The notes under the pieces: generated by a model
Database searches by the model: none
Seen by the model: the letters and a program-made list of their open reading frames with translations, nothing else
Told to the model about the DNA's origin: nothing
Source of the DNA: Solirubrobacter sp963736505
Lineage (GTDB): Bacteria > Actinomycetota > Thermoleophilia > Solirubrobacterales > Solirubrobacteraceae
DNA: 64,000 nucleotides
Assembly (NCBI GenBank): GCA_963736505.1
Contig: CAVTOZ010000003.1
Location: forward strand, 1,054,001-1,118,000
Direction: 5' to 3'
Position numbers and translations under genes: made by a program
Shown: positions 18,417 to 26,281 of the stretch, piece by piece
How the letters are laid out: each line of letters begins with the position of its first letter
How positions within the stretch are numbered: the stretch's first letter is position 1

Positions 18417-21011
18417 ATGGCGCAAGGGAACGGAGACGCACCGCGCGAGCTGTTCCTGATCGACGGGAACTCGCTCGCCTACAGGGCGTTCTTCGCCCTG
18501 CCGGAGTCGATCGCGACCTCGGACGGCAAGCCGACGAACGCGATCTTCGGCTTCGCGTCGATGCTCGTGAAGATCCTCACCGACTACGGGCAGGTTCCGA
18601 CGATCGTCGTGTGGGACGCGGGCATGTCGGGCCGCAAGGAGATCTCCGCCGACTACAAGGCGCAGCGCTCCTCGCGACCGGACCTGCTGAAGCTGCAGTG
18701 GCCGCATCTGCGCCCGCTGGTCGAGGCGTTCGGCTACCGCAACATCAGCGTCGAGGGCTTCGAGGCCGACGACGTGATCGCCGCCCTGGCCGAGCAGGCG
18801 AAGGAGCGCGGCATCCCGGTGATGGTCGTGACCGGGGACCGCGACGCGTACCAGCTCGTCACCGAGGGCGTGCGGATCATGACGACCAGCCGCGGCATCA
18901 CCGACACGAAGATCTACGACACGCAGGGCGTCATCGACCGCTACGGGATCCCGCCCGAGCTGGTGCCCGACTTCATCGGCCTCAAGGGCGACACGAGCGA
19001 CAACATCCCCGGCGTCCCCGGCATCGGCGACAAGACCGCCGCCGAGCTGCTGCAGAAGTTCGGCGACCTCGAAGGCGTGCTGTCGAGCGTCGACCAGATC
19101 ACGGGCGCCAAGCGCAAGCAGAACCTGGTCGAGCACGCCGACGCCGCGCGCATGTCCAAGCAGCTCGCCACGATGGTGCGCGACGTCCCGATCGACATCG
19201 ACCTCGAGGTCGAGCTCACGCAGGAGCCCGATCGCACGAACCTGATCGCCGTCTTCCGCGAATGGGAGCTGCGCGACCCGCTGCGACGGCTCGAGGAGGC
19301 GCTCGAGGCCGCCGACCTGGAGGCGATCCCGCGCCCCGAGGCGGTCGACACGCTGACGATCGCGACCAAGCAGGGCAGCCCCGCCGACATCGCGCGCCTG
19401 CACGGCGACGAGCTCGTGCTCGTCGCGTCGCCGCCGGAGGTCCCCGAGGGCGAGCTGATCCCGCGCGAGCCGCGCTGGCGCTTCGCCGCCTACACCGGCG
19501 CCTCGTACGTCCTCACCGGCGAGATGGACGACCCGAAGGAGATCGTCGCGGCCGCCGGCGACCGCCCGGTGCTCGCGCACGACGCCAAGGCGCTCACCGA
19601 GGTCCCGAGCAACCTCGTGTTCGACACCGAGGTCGCCGCCTACCTGCTCGATCCCGCGCGCCGCGGCTACCCGCTCGACGAGATCACCGAGGAGCGCGGC
19701 ATCGCGGTCGAGACCGACGACCCGCTGGCGACCAGCGCCGTGCTCGTGAAGCTGCTGGCCGACCGCCAGCGCCCGCAGATCGAGGAGCGCGGCCTGACCG
19801 GCCTGCTGAACGAGATCGAGCTGCCGCTCGTGCGCGTCCTGCGCGAGACCGAGAAGCGCGGCGTCAAGCTCGACACCAAGCGCCTGGAGGTCGTCTCGAC
19901 CCGCATCAAGGCCGACGTGATCACGCTCGAGCGCGAGATCTGGGAGCTCGCGGGCGAGGAGTTCGTGCTCGGCTCGCCGCAGCAGCTCGGCGTGATCCTG
20001 TTCGAGAAGCTCGGGCTCAGCCGCAAGCGCCGCGGCAAGACCGGCTACAGCACCGACGCGCGCGTGCTGCAGGCGATCCGCGACGAGCACGAGATCATCC
20101 CGAAGATCGAGCGCCACCGCGAGCTCTCCAAGCTCGCGCAGACCTACCTCGACGCGCTGCCGAACTGGCTCGGCCCCGACGGCCGCCTGCACACCACGTT
20201 CGAGCAGGTCACGGCGGCGACGGGGCGGCTGAGCAGCGTCAACCCGAACCTGCAGAACATCCCGATCCGCACCGAGACCGGCCGCGAGATCCGCGCCTGC
20301 TTCATCGCCGAGCCCGGCAACGTGCTGCTCTCGGTCGACTACAGCCAGGTCGAGCTGCGCGTGCTCGCGCACATCGCCAACGAGCAGGTGCTGCGCGACA
20401 TCTTCCTGCGCGGCGAGGACGTCCATACCGAGACCGCGTCCGCGGTCTTCGAGCTGCCGCCCGAGCAGCTCGACGTCGGCATGCGCTCGAAGGCCAAGAT
20501 GGTCAACTACGGGATCGTCTACGGGCTCTCGGCCTACGGCCTCGCGGACCGCCTGCGGATCTCCCAGGAGGAGGCGCAGGAGTTCATCGACCGCTACCTC
20601 GAGCGCTTCCCGGCCGTCGCGCAGTTCATGCGCGACGCCGTCACGCAGGCCGAGGAGCACGGCTACGTGAGCACGCTGTTCGGCCGCCGCCGCCAGATCC
20701 CCGAGATCCGCGCGCGCAACTGGCAGACGCGCAAGCTCGGCGAGCGGCTCGCGGTCAACACCGTGATCCAGGGCACCGCGGCCGACATCATCAAGGTCGC
20801 GATGGTGCGCGCCAGCGACGCGCTCGCCAGCGCCGGCCTGCAGACGAGCGTGATCCTGCAGATCCACGACGAGCTGCTGTTCGAGGGGCCGCCGGAGGAG
20901 ATGGAGCAGGCGACCGCGATCGTCACGCGCGAGATGGTCGGCGCCGCCGAGATGGACCCGCCGCTCGCCGTGGACGCGGGCGTAGGACCGAACTGGCTCG
21001 ACGCCAAGTAG
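18417..21011 (+). CDS. polA: DNA polymerase I, apparently without proofreading
   Basis: Family A polymerase for Okazaki fragment maturation and repair synthesis, 864 residues. Residues about 10-290 are the 5'-3' exonuclease/FEN domain (LIDGNSLAYRAFFALP, VEGFEADDVIAALAEQA, TGDRDAYQLV, GLKGDTSDNIPGVPGIGDKTA). The polymerase domain holds motif A DYSQVELRVLAH (about 640), motif B RSKAKMVNYGIVYGLSAYGL (about 690) and motif C QIHDELLFE (about 815). The middle domain (about 320-460) is short and lacks the DxE of exonuclease motif I and the motif III Tyr/Asp that E. coli Pol I uses, so 3'-5' proofreading is probably absent, as in Taq and several actinobacterial enzymes. Start ATG 18417 gives the standard N-terminus. 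Confidence 0.97.
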   Translation: MAQGNGDAPRELFLIDGNSLAYRAFFALPESIATSDGKPTNAIFGFASMLVKILTDYGQVPTIVVWDAGMSGRKEISADYKAQRSSRPDLLKLQWPHLRPLVEAFGYRNISVEGFEADDVIAALAEQAKERGIPVMVVTGDRDAYQLVTEGVRIMTTSRGITDTKIYDTQGVIDRYGIPPELVPDFIGLKGDTSDNIPGVPGIGDKTAAELLQKFGDLEGVLSSVDQITGAKRKQNLVEHADAARMSKQLATMVRDVPIDIDLEVELTQEPDRTNLIAVFREWELRDPLRRLEEALEAADLEAIPRPEAVDTLTIATKQGSPADIARLHGDELVLVASPPEVPEGELIPREPRWRFAAYTGASYVLTGEMDDPKEIVAAAGDRPVLAHDAKALTEVPSNLVFDTEVAAYLLDPARRGYPLDEITEERGIAVETDDPLATSAVLVKLLADRQRPQIEERGLTGLLNEIELPLVRVLRETEKRGVKLDTKRLEVVSTRIKADVITLEREIWELAGEEFVLGSPQQLGVILFEKLGLSRKRRGKTGYSTDARVLQAIRDEHEIIPKIERHRELSKLAQTYLDALPNWLGPDGRLHTTFEQVTAATGRLSSVNPNLQNIPIRTETGREIRACFIAEPGNVLLSVDYSQVELRVLAHIANEQVLRDIFLRGEDVHTETASAVFELPPEQLDVGMRSKAKMVNYGIVYGLSAYGLADRLRISQEEAQEFIDRYLERFPAVAQFMRDAVTQAEEHGYVSTLFGRRRQIPEIRARNWQTRKLGERLAVNTVIQGTAADIIKVAMVRASDALASAGLQTSVILQIHDELLFEGPPEEMEQATAIVTREMVGAAEMDPPLAVDAGVGPNWLDAK

Positions 21012-21023
21012 GTTTCCGGACAT

Positions 21024-21704
21024 ATGAAGCTGGAGAACGAGTTCACGGTCCCCGCTCCGCTCGCGCAGGCATGGACGGTGCTGCTCGACGTCGAGCGAGC
21101 CGCCTCGTGCCTCCCCGGCGCGAAGGTCGACCCCGGCGCCGGCGGCGAAGGCGAGTACGAGGGCACGATGACGATCAAGATCGGCCCGATCACCTCGCGC
21201 TATAAGGGCACGGTCCGGATCGAGCGCGCCGACCTCGATGCACGCATCGTCGTCATGCGCGCGCAGGCGAAGGACGCCCGCGGCCAGGGGACGGCCGCGG
21301 CGACGATCACGTCGACGATGGAGGAGGTCGCCGACGGAACGCGCGTGAAGGTGGAGACCGACATGCGCGTCACCGGCCCCGCGGCGCAGTTCGGCCGCGG
21401 CGTGATGCAGGACGTGTCGGCGAAGCTGATGCGCCAGTTCGCCGAGTGCCTGGCGTCGGAGATGAGCGCGCCGCCCGCGGAGACCAACGGCGTCGTCCCG
21501 GTGCCCGAGCCGCAGCCGGAGCCCGTCGCGGCGGCCCCGGCCAACGGCGGCACGCCGCCGCCGGCGCCCGAGCCGGAGCGGCGCGCGCCCGAGGTGCTCG
21601 ATCTGGCCGAGGCGAGCCGCGAGGCCGTGCTCAAGCGCGCGATCCCGCTCCTCGGCGGCGTGATCGCGCTGCTGCTCGTGATCCGGTGGGTCCGCCGCCG
21701 CTGA
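21024..21704 (+). CDS. CoxG-like SRPBCC protein with C-terminal membrane anchor
   Basis: 226 residues. The first 150 match the CO-dehydrogenase subunit G (CoxG) group of the START/SRPBCC fold: MKLENEFTVPAPLAQAWTVL, ERAASCLPGAKVD, GTMTIKIGPITSRYKGTV and FGRGVMQDVSAKLMRQFAECL. A Pro/Glu/Ala linker (about 155-195) leads to a final helix GGVIALLLVIRWVRRR, so it should be tail-anchored with the SRPBCC domain in the cytoplasm. CoxG proteins help recruit molybdenum hydroxylases to the membrane, but no coxMSL genes are nearby, so its role here is open. Starts 13 nt after polA. Confidence 0.82.
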   Translation: MKLENEFTVPAPLAQAWTVLLDVERAASCLPGAKVDPGAGGEGEYEGTMTIKIGPITSRYKGTVRIERADLDARIVVMRAQAKDARGQGTAAATITSTMEEVADGTRVKVETDMRVTGPAAQFGRGVMQDVSAKLMRQFAECLASEMSAPPAETNGVVPVPEPQPEPVAAAPANGGTPPPAPEPERRAPEVLDLAEASREAVLKRAIPLLGGVIALLLVIRWVRRR

Positions 21705-21710
21705 GCTTGC

Positions 21711-21716
21711 TACGAT
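21711..21716 (+). promoter_or_regulatory. putative -10 box TACGAT
   Basis: TACGAT lies 6 nt before ATG 21723, matching five of six bases of TATAAT when C and G positions are ignored as in actinobacterial TAnnnT boxes. No Shine-Dalgarno. Confidence 0.5.
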
Positions 21717-21722
21717 CCGCAC

Positions 21723-21971
21723 ATGCTCGGTCGAAGGGCGAAGATCATCGCCACGCTGAGCGAGACGTTCTGGCTGCTCGTGCTCGCGATCGTCGTGATG
21801 TTCGCCTTCTTCGTCGCGCTCGGCGCGTTCAAGCCGGGTGAGGTGGCCGGCGTGACGATCGCGGTCGCGGCGCTGGCCGTGGCGTGGCTCGCCCACGCGG
21901 TCTGGTCCGCCCGTCACCACCACGACCGCGATCCTGCGGCGATCAAGGCTCGCGAGCGCCGCGGCTTCTGA
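21723..21971 (+). CDS. small two-helix membrane protein
   Basis: 82 residues with two hydrophobic helices (about 16-35 and 41-62) joined by FKPGEV, and a histidine-rich, basic tail SARHHHDRDPAAIKARERRGF. It is preceded by a leaderless-type TACGAT box. No catalytic motif; no family recognised. The HHH cluster could bind metal but this is speculation. Confidence 0.65.
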   Translation: MLGRRAKIIATLSETFWLLVLAIVVMFAFFVALGAFKPGEVAGVTIAVAALAVAWLAHAVWSARHHHDRDPAAIKARERRGF

Positions 21972-22019
21972 GGGGGCGGCGCTCAAAGACGACAGGTCCC
22001 CGCCGATGACCGGGAGACC

Positions 22020-23858
22020 ATGTCTGCGCTCACATCCCGAATCGGCATCCGAGGCCAGCTCCTCGTGGCCCCCGCGATCGTCCTCGTCCTCACCGCGATC
22101 ATCGGCATCACGAGCTACCGCCAGCTCGACAAGACCGCCGACAACGCGAAGGGCGCGGCCGCGGAGACCACCGCCGTCGAGATCCTGCGCGACTCCAACT
22201 CGCGCCAGTTCGAGGGCGACCGCTTCCAGAACCTCGCGCTCACCGCGACCTCCGCGAAGGAGTTCGACGCCAACCGCGCCGAGGCCGCCGACGTGATGAA
22301 GGAGTCGGCGGACGGCTTCAACCAGTTCGCCAAGAACGCCCGCACGCCCGAGCTGCGTCGCGAAGCCGCGGCGCAGGCGACGCTGATACGCCGGATCCAG
22401 TCCGAGCGCGAGCGAGCGCTCGCGCTGGTCAAGGTCGGCAAGCCCCTCCCGCTGCAGGCGCGGAAGCTCATCGCCGGCGTCGAGGCGCTGATCGAGCAGG
22501 CCGACGCGTCCAACGACAAGCTCGTCGAGGGCGAGCAGAAGATCACCGACGCGATCGCCAAGGACTCCTCGGCGACCGCCACGCACGGCAAGAGCCTGGT
22601 CATCATCCTGCTCGCGCTCGCCGCGCTGCTCGCGGTCGCGGTCAGCTTCGCGATGGCGCTGCCGCTCGTGCGCGCCGCGCGCCGTCTGCTCACGGTCGCG
22701 CGCGGGATCTCCACCGGCGACCTCGGCCAGCAGGTCGACGTCAGCGTCGGCGGCGAGCTGGGCGCCACGGCAGCCGCGTTCGACGACATGGTCGTCTACC
22801 TGCGCGACATGGAGCGGGCCGGCGAGCGCATCGCCGACGGCGACCTGACGGTCGACGTCGAGCCCAAGTCCGAGCGCGACGCGCTCGGCCACGCCTTCCA
22901 GCGCATGACCACGAGCCTGCGCAGCATGATCGGCGACGTCGTCGCGACCGCCAGCGCCGTGAGCGAGTCCTCCGACGCCGTCGCGCGGACGTCGCACGAG
23001 TCCGGCCGCGCCGTGGCCGAGGTCGCCGACGCGATGAGCGAGATCACCACGGGCGCCGAGGCGCAGCTGAAGATGGTCGGCAACGCCACCGAGTCGGCCA
23101 ACGAGATGGCGCAGGCCGTCGACGTCTCCGCCAAGGCCGCCCGCCAGTCGGCCGACGCGGCCGCCGAGGCGCGCGAGCTTGCCCGCGTCGGCGTCGCCAC
23201 CGTCGCGCAGGCGACCGACGCCATGACCGCCGTGCGCGACTCCTCGCGCGCGGCCTCCGAGGCGATCGTCGCGCTCGAGGGCAAGTCGGGCCAGATCGGC
23301 TCGATCGTCGCCCGCATCACCGAGATCGCCGAGCAGACCAACCTGCTCGCGCTCAACGCCGCGATCGAGGCCGCGCGCGCCGGCGAGCACGGCCGCGGCT
23401 TCGCGGTCGTGGCCGACGAGGTCCGCCGCCTGGCCGAGAACGCCGGCGGAGCGGCGGGCGAGATCGGCGGCCTGATCGGCCAGATCCAGGCCGAGACACG
23501 CGCGGTCGTGGGCATCGTCGCCGACGGCACCGCGCGGACCGAAGAGGGCACGAGCACGGTCGAGCAGACCCGCGAGGCCTTCGAGCGCATCGACGCCGCG
23601 ATCGAGCGGATGGACGAGCGCATCGGCGAGGTCTCGGCCGCGTCGCGCCAGGTCGCGGCGGGTGCGCAGTCGCTGCAGGGCGAGCTGAGCGAGGTCGCGG
23701 GCTTCGCGGAGCGCTCGACGGCCGCCAGCCAGCAGGTCTCGGCGGCGACCGAGCAGACGAGCGCCTCCACGCAGGAGATCAGCGCGTCGGCGCAGGCCCT
23801 CCAGGGCTCCGCGGGCGAGCTGGACAGCCTGATGGCGCGCTTCCGCCTCGTGGCCTAG
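22020..23858 (+). CDS. methyl-accepting chemotaxis protein
   Basis: Membrane chemoreceptor, 612 residues. Helix 1 (about 13-31) and helix 2 (about 191-213) enclose an all-helical extracellular ligand domain of roughly 160 residues. A HAMP domain follows (about 213-265, RRLLTVARGISTGDLGQQVDV), then a long coiled-coil signalling domain with the highly conserved hairpin tip IAEQTNLLALNAAIEAARAG (about 437-456) and GRGFAVVADEVRRLAENA. No CheR-docking pentapeptide is visible at the C-terminus. A GGGAG lies just before the ATG. No che or flagellar genes are in the window, so its partners lie elsewhere; ligand unknown. Confidence 0.93.
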   Translation: MSALTSRIGIRGQLLVAPAIVLVLTAIIGITSYRQLDKTADNAKGAAAETTAVEILRDSNSRQFEGDRFQNLALTATSAKEFDANRAEAADVMKESADGFNQFAKNARTPELRREAAAQATLIRRIQSERERALALVKVGKPLPLQARKLIAGVEALIEQADASNDKLVEGEQKITDAIAKDSSATATHGKSLVIILLALAALLAVAVSFAMALPLVRAARRLLTVARGISTGDLGQQVDVSVGGELGATAAAFDDMVVYLRDMERAGERIADGDLTVDVEPKSERDALGHAFQRMTTSLRSMIGDVVATASAVSESSDAVARTSHESGRAVAEVADAMSEITTGAEAQLKMVGNATESANEMAQAVDVSAKAARQSADAAAEARELARVGVATVAQATDAMTAVRDSSRAASEAIVALEGKSGQIGSIVARITEIAEQTNLLALNAAIEAARAGEHGRGFAVVADEVRRLAENAGGAAGEIGGLIGQIQAETRAVVGIVADGTARTEEGTSTVEQTREAFERIDAAIERMDERIGEVSAASRQVAAGAQSLQGELSEVAGFAERSTAASQQVSAATEQTSASTQEISASAQALQGSAGELDSLMARFRLVA

Positions 23859-23861
23859 CCT
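23856..23861 (+). promoter_or_regulatory. putative -10 box TAGCCT overlapping the chemoreceptor stop
   Basis: TAGCCT begins with the chemoreceptor TAG stop and lies 8 nt before GTG 23870; it fits the recurring TAnnnT pattern. Confidence 0.4.
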
Positions 23862-23869
23862 GCCGCGGG

Positions 23870-24733
23870 GTGCTCGACCCCGAGATCCAGCAGATCCTCG
23901 ACGACATCAACGCCCTGGGCGGCCCGTCTCCCGAGACGGTGCCGGTCGAGCAGGCCCGCGCCGGCCATGAGGCCGAGACCGAGCAGCTCGCGGGGGAGGG
24001 GCCGGAGATCGCTACCGAGGACATCGAGGTCGCCGGGATCCCGGTCCGCCTCTATCGCCCGGACGGCGCGCGCGGGACCGTCGCCTACTTCCACGGCGGC
24101 GGCTGGGTCGTCGGCAACGTGCGCTCGACCGAGGCCGTCTGCGCCGCGCTCGCGCTCGCCTCGGGCTCGACGGTCGCGAGCGTCGAGTACCGGCTGGCGC
24201 CCGAGCACCGGTACCCCGCCGCCGTCGACGACGCGCTGGCGGCGACGCGCGGCCTGCGCGCCGACGCCGTCGCGGGCGACTCGGCGGGCGCGAACCTCGC
24301 GGCCGTCGTCGCGCGCCGCCTGCGCGGCGAGCTGAAGCTGCAGCTGCTCGTGTACCCGGTCACCGACGCCGGCCTGAACACGCCGTCCTACCGCGAGTTC
24401 GCCGAGGGCTACGGGCTCACCGGCGCCGGCATGAAGCGCTTCTGGGAGCTCTACCTCGACGGCGCCGACGGCACCGACCCGGACGCCTCGCCGCTGCGCG
24501 CCGGCGATCTGGCCGGCGTCGCGCCCGCCTACGTGCTGCTGGCCGAGCGCGACGTGCTGCGCGACGAGGGCGCGGCCTACGCCGCGGCGCTGGAGCGCGC
24601 CGGCGTACCCGTCACGCTCGTCCTCCAGGCGGGCACGATCCACGGCTTCTGGCGCTGGCAGGCGGCCTCCGCGGTCGCGCGCTCGGCCGCGCAGGCGGCC
24701 GGCGCGGCGCTGCGCTCCGCCTTGGACGTCTGA
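23870..24733 (+). CDS. alpha/beta hydrolase, hormone-sensitive-lipase family esterase
   Basis: 287 residues. The oxyanion motif HGGGWVVGN (about 75-83), nucleophile elbow GDSAGAN (Ser about 143), the catalytic Asp in AERDVLRDEG and His in IHGFWRW complete an intact triad of the HSL (family IV) esterases. It lacks a signal peptide and should act in the cytoplasm on short-chain esters. GTG 23870 gives a typical cap-domain N-terminus MLDPEIQQILDDINALGG. It lies 11 nt after the chemoreceptor gene without functional link. Confidence 0.92.
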   Translation: MLDPEIQQILDDINALGGPSPETVPVEQARAGHEAETEQLAGEGPEIATEDIEVAGIPVRLYRPDGARGTVAYFHGGGWVVGNVRSTEAVCAALALASGSTVASVEYRLAPEHRYPAAVDDALAATRGLRADAVAGDSAGANLAAVVARRLRGELKLQLLVYPVTDAGLNTPSYREFAEGYGLTGAGMKRFWELYLDGADGTDPDASPLRAGDLAGVAPAYVLLAERDVLRDEGAAYAAALERAGVPVTLVLQAGTIHGFWRWQAASAVARSAAQAAGAALRSALDV

Positions 24734-24771
24734 GCGGATACAGGTTGGACATCAGGCTCACGGCGGTTCAG

Positions 24772-24777
24772 TACCGT
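24772..24777 (+). promoter_or_regulatory. putative -10 box TACCGT of the aminotransferase gene
   Basis: TACCGT lies 7 nt before ATG 24785 and favours this start over GTG 24776, which it contains. A TTGGAC at 24745-24750 is too far for a standard -35. Confidence 0.45.
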
Positions 24778-24784
24778 GGCGAGC

Positions 24785-26050
24785 ATGGCCGCCCATACCA
24801 CGACGACCGCGTTCTGGCATCCGTTCGCCGACATGGCCGCGGTCAGCCGCAACGAGTTCCTCGTCGAGCGCGGGGAGGGCGTCTATGTGTATGACGCCGA
24901 CGACCGCCGCTACCTCGATGCCACTGCTTCGCTCTGGTACGCCAACCTCGGCTACGGGCGGACCGAGATCGTCGACGCGGTCGCCGCGCAGATGAAGCGC
25001 CTGGCGGCCTATTCGACGTTCGGCGAGTTCTCCAACCGGCCCGCCAACGAGCTGTGCGCCGCGCTCGCCGAGCGCGCGCCGATGGAGGACGCGCGCGTGT
25101 TCCTCGGCTCCGGCGGCGGCGACGCGATCGACACGGCGGCCAAGATCGCGCGGCGACACTTCGTCCTGCGCGGCCAGCCGGAGCGCGTGCACCTGCTCTC
25201 GCGCACCCAGGGCTACCACGGCACGCACGGCTTCGGCACGTCGATCGGCGGGATCGAGGCGAACACGAGCAACTGGGGCCCGCTGGTCCCGGACACGTCC
25301 TCGGTCCAGTACGACTCGCTGCCGGCGCTGGAGGAGGAGATCCGGCGCATCGGGCCGGACCGGGTCGCCGCGTTCTTCTGCGAGCCCGTGATCGGCGCGG
25401 GCGGCGTGCTCCCGCCCCCCGACGGCTACATCCAGGGCGTCGCGGACCTGTGCGCGGAGCACGGCATCCTGTTCGTGATCGACGCCGTGATCTGCGGCTT
25501 CGGGCGCCTCGGCACGTGGTTCGGCGTCGAGCGCTGGGAAGACGTGCGGCCCGACCTGATCACGTTCGCGAAGGGCGTGACGTCCGGCTATCTGCCGCTC
25601 GGGGGCGTGATCGTCTCGAGCGCCGTCGCGGCGCCGTTCTTCATGGAGCCGGGCGGCCCGATGCTGCGCCACGGCCCGACCTACGCCGGCCACCCGACAT
25701 GCTGCGCGGCGGGGCTGGCGACGATCGAGATCTACGAGCGCGAGGACATCATCCCGCGCGGCCGTCTGCTCGAGGGGCCGCTGCGCGACGCGCTGGCGCC
25801 TCTGGCGTCGCATCCCGCGGTCGGCGAGGTGCGTTCCGGCACGGGCCTGTTGGCGGCCGTCGCGCTGTCGGACGACGCGATCGCGGCGGACCCGGGTGCG
25901 GTGGCGAAGGTGGCGCTGGGCGCGCGCGAGGCCGGCGTGATCGTGCGGCCGCTGCTCGGCGCGCTCGCGATCTCGCCTCCGCTGGTGGTCGAGCAGGAGC
26001 ACCTCGACGAGATCGCCGCCGGGATACGCGCGGGGCTGGATTCGCTCTAA
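24785..26050 (+). CDS. class III PLP-dependent aminotransferase
   Basis: 421 residues of the omega-aminotransferase fold (fold type I). Landmarks: WHPFADMAAVSRNEF near the N-terminus, the substrate/PLP segment LGSGGGDAIDTAAKIARR, TQGYHGTHGFGTS, the PLP-ring Asp in FVIDAVICGFGRLGTWF, and the Schiff-base lysine in ITFAKGVTSGYLPLGGVIVS. The position usually held by D-E-V in IADEVQTGFGR reads DAVICGFGR, a noticeable variation. Substrate cannot be fixed: beta-alanine/pyruvate, diamine or similar are possible. ATG 24785 is chosen from the TACCGT spacing. It is followed by structured element copy 1. Confidence 0.9.
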   Translation: MAAHTTTTAFWHPFADMAAVSRNEFLVERGEGVYVYDADDRRYLDATASLWYANLGYGRTEIVDAVAAQMKRLAAYSTFGEFSNRPANELCAALAERAPMEDARVFLGSGGGDAIDTAAKIARRHFVLRGQPERVHLLSRTQGYHGTHGFGTSIGGIEANTSNWGPLVPDTSSVQYDSLPALEEEIRRIGPDRVAAFFCEPVIGAGGVLPPPDGYIQGVADLCAEHGILFVIDAVICGFGRLGTWFGVERWEDVRPDLITFAKGVTSGYLPLGGVIVSSAVAAPFFMEPGGPMLRHGPTYAGHPTCCAAGLATIEIYEREDIIPRGRLLEGPLRDALAPLASHPAVGEVRSGTGLLAAVALSDDAIAADPGAVAKVALGAREAGVIVRPLLGALAISPPLVVEQEHLDEIAAGIRAGLDSL

Positions 26051-26059
26051 CGATCAGCG

Positions 26060-26270
26060 AACTGCGCTGGTAAGGGAGCGAGGTTCCCAGAACCGATCAC
26101 CGGGTTCGCGTTGGCGATCACGATCGACCGCGTCCGCGCTTCGAACAAAGGGGGTGCGTAACGAAAGTTCGCCCACAGCGAACAAACGTGACGCACCCCC
26201 CTCCACGCAGTGATCGTTTCCGCCTCGCGAATCGCGAGGCAAACTGACCCGCCCCCTTACCAGCGCAGTT
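26060..26270 (+). other. structured intergenic element, copy 1
   Basis: A 211-base non-coding element between convergent genes, bounded by a perfect 17-bp terminal inverted repeat, AACTGCGCTGGTAAGGG (26060-26076) and CCCTTACCAGCGCAGTT (26254-26270). Inside are GGTTC/GAACC (26082-26095), a 10-bp helix GGGGGTGCGT / ACGCACCCCC (26150-26159, 26191-26200) capped by GTTCGC/GCGAAC (26167-26172, 26178-26183), and GCCTCGCG-AAT-CGCGAGGC (26222-26240). The core from 26134 to 26271 is about 80% identical to 43514-43650 with conserved spacing. The strand is arbitrary: both copies share the orientation of the window. No protein is encoded. It may be a structured RNA, a bidirectional terminator or a MITE-like element. 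Confidence 0.8.
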
Positions 26271-26281
26271 GACTTTCGTCC

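Noticed and set aside
18285..23390. A 1701-codon open frame on the minus strand across polA and the chemoreceptor gene
   Set aside because: It is antisense to well-supported genes, is made of Arg/Gly/Leu/Asp-rich shadow coding typical of GC-rich DNA, and contains no recognisable domain.
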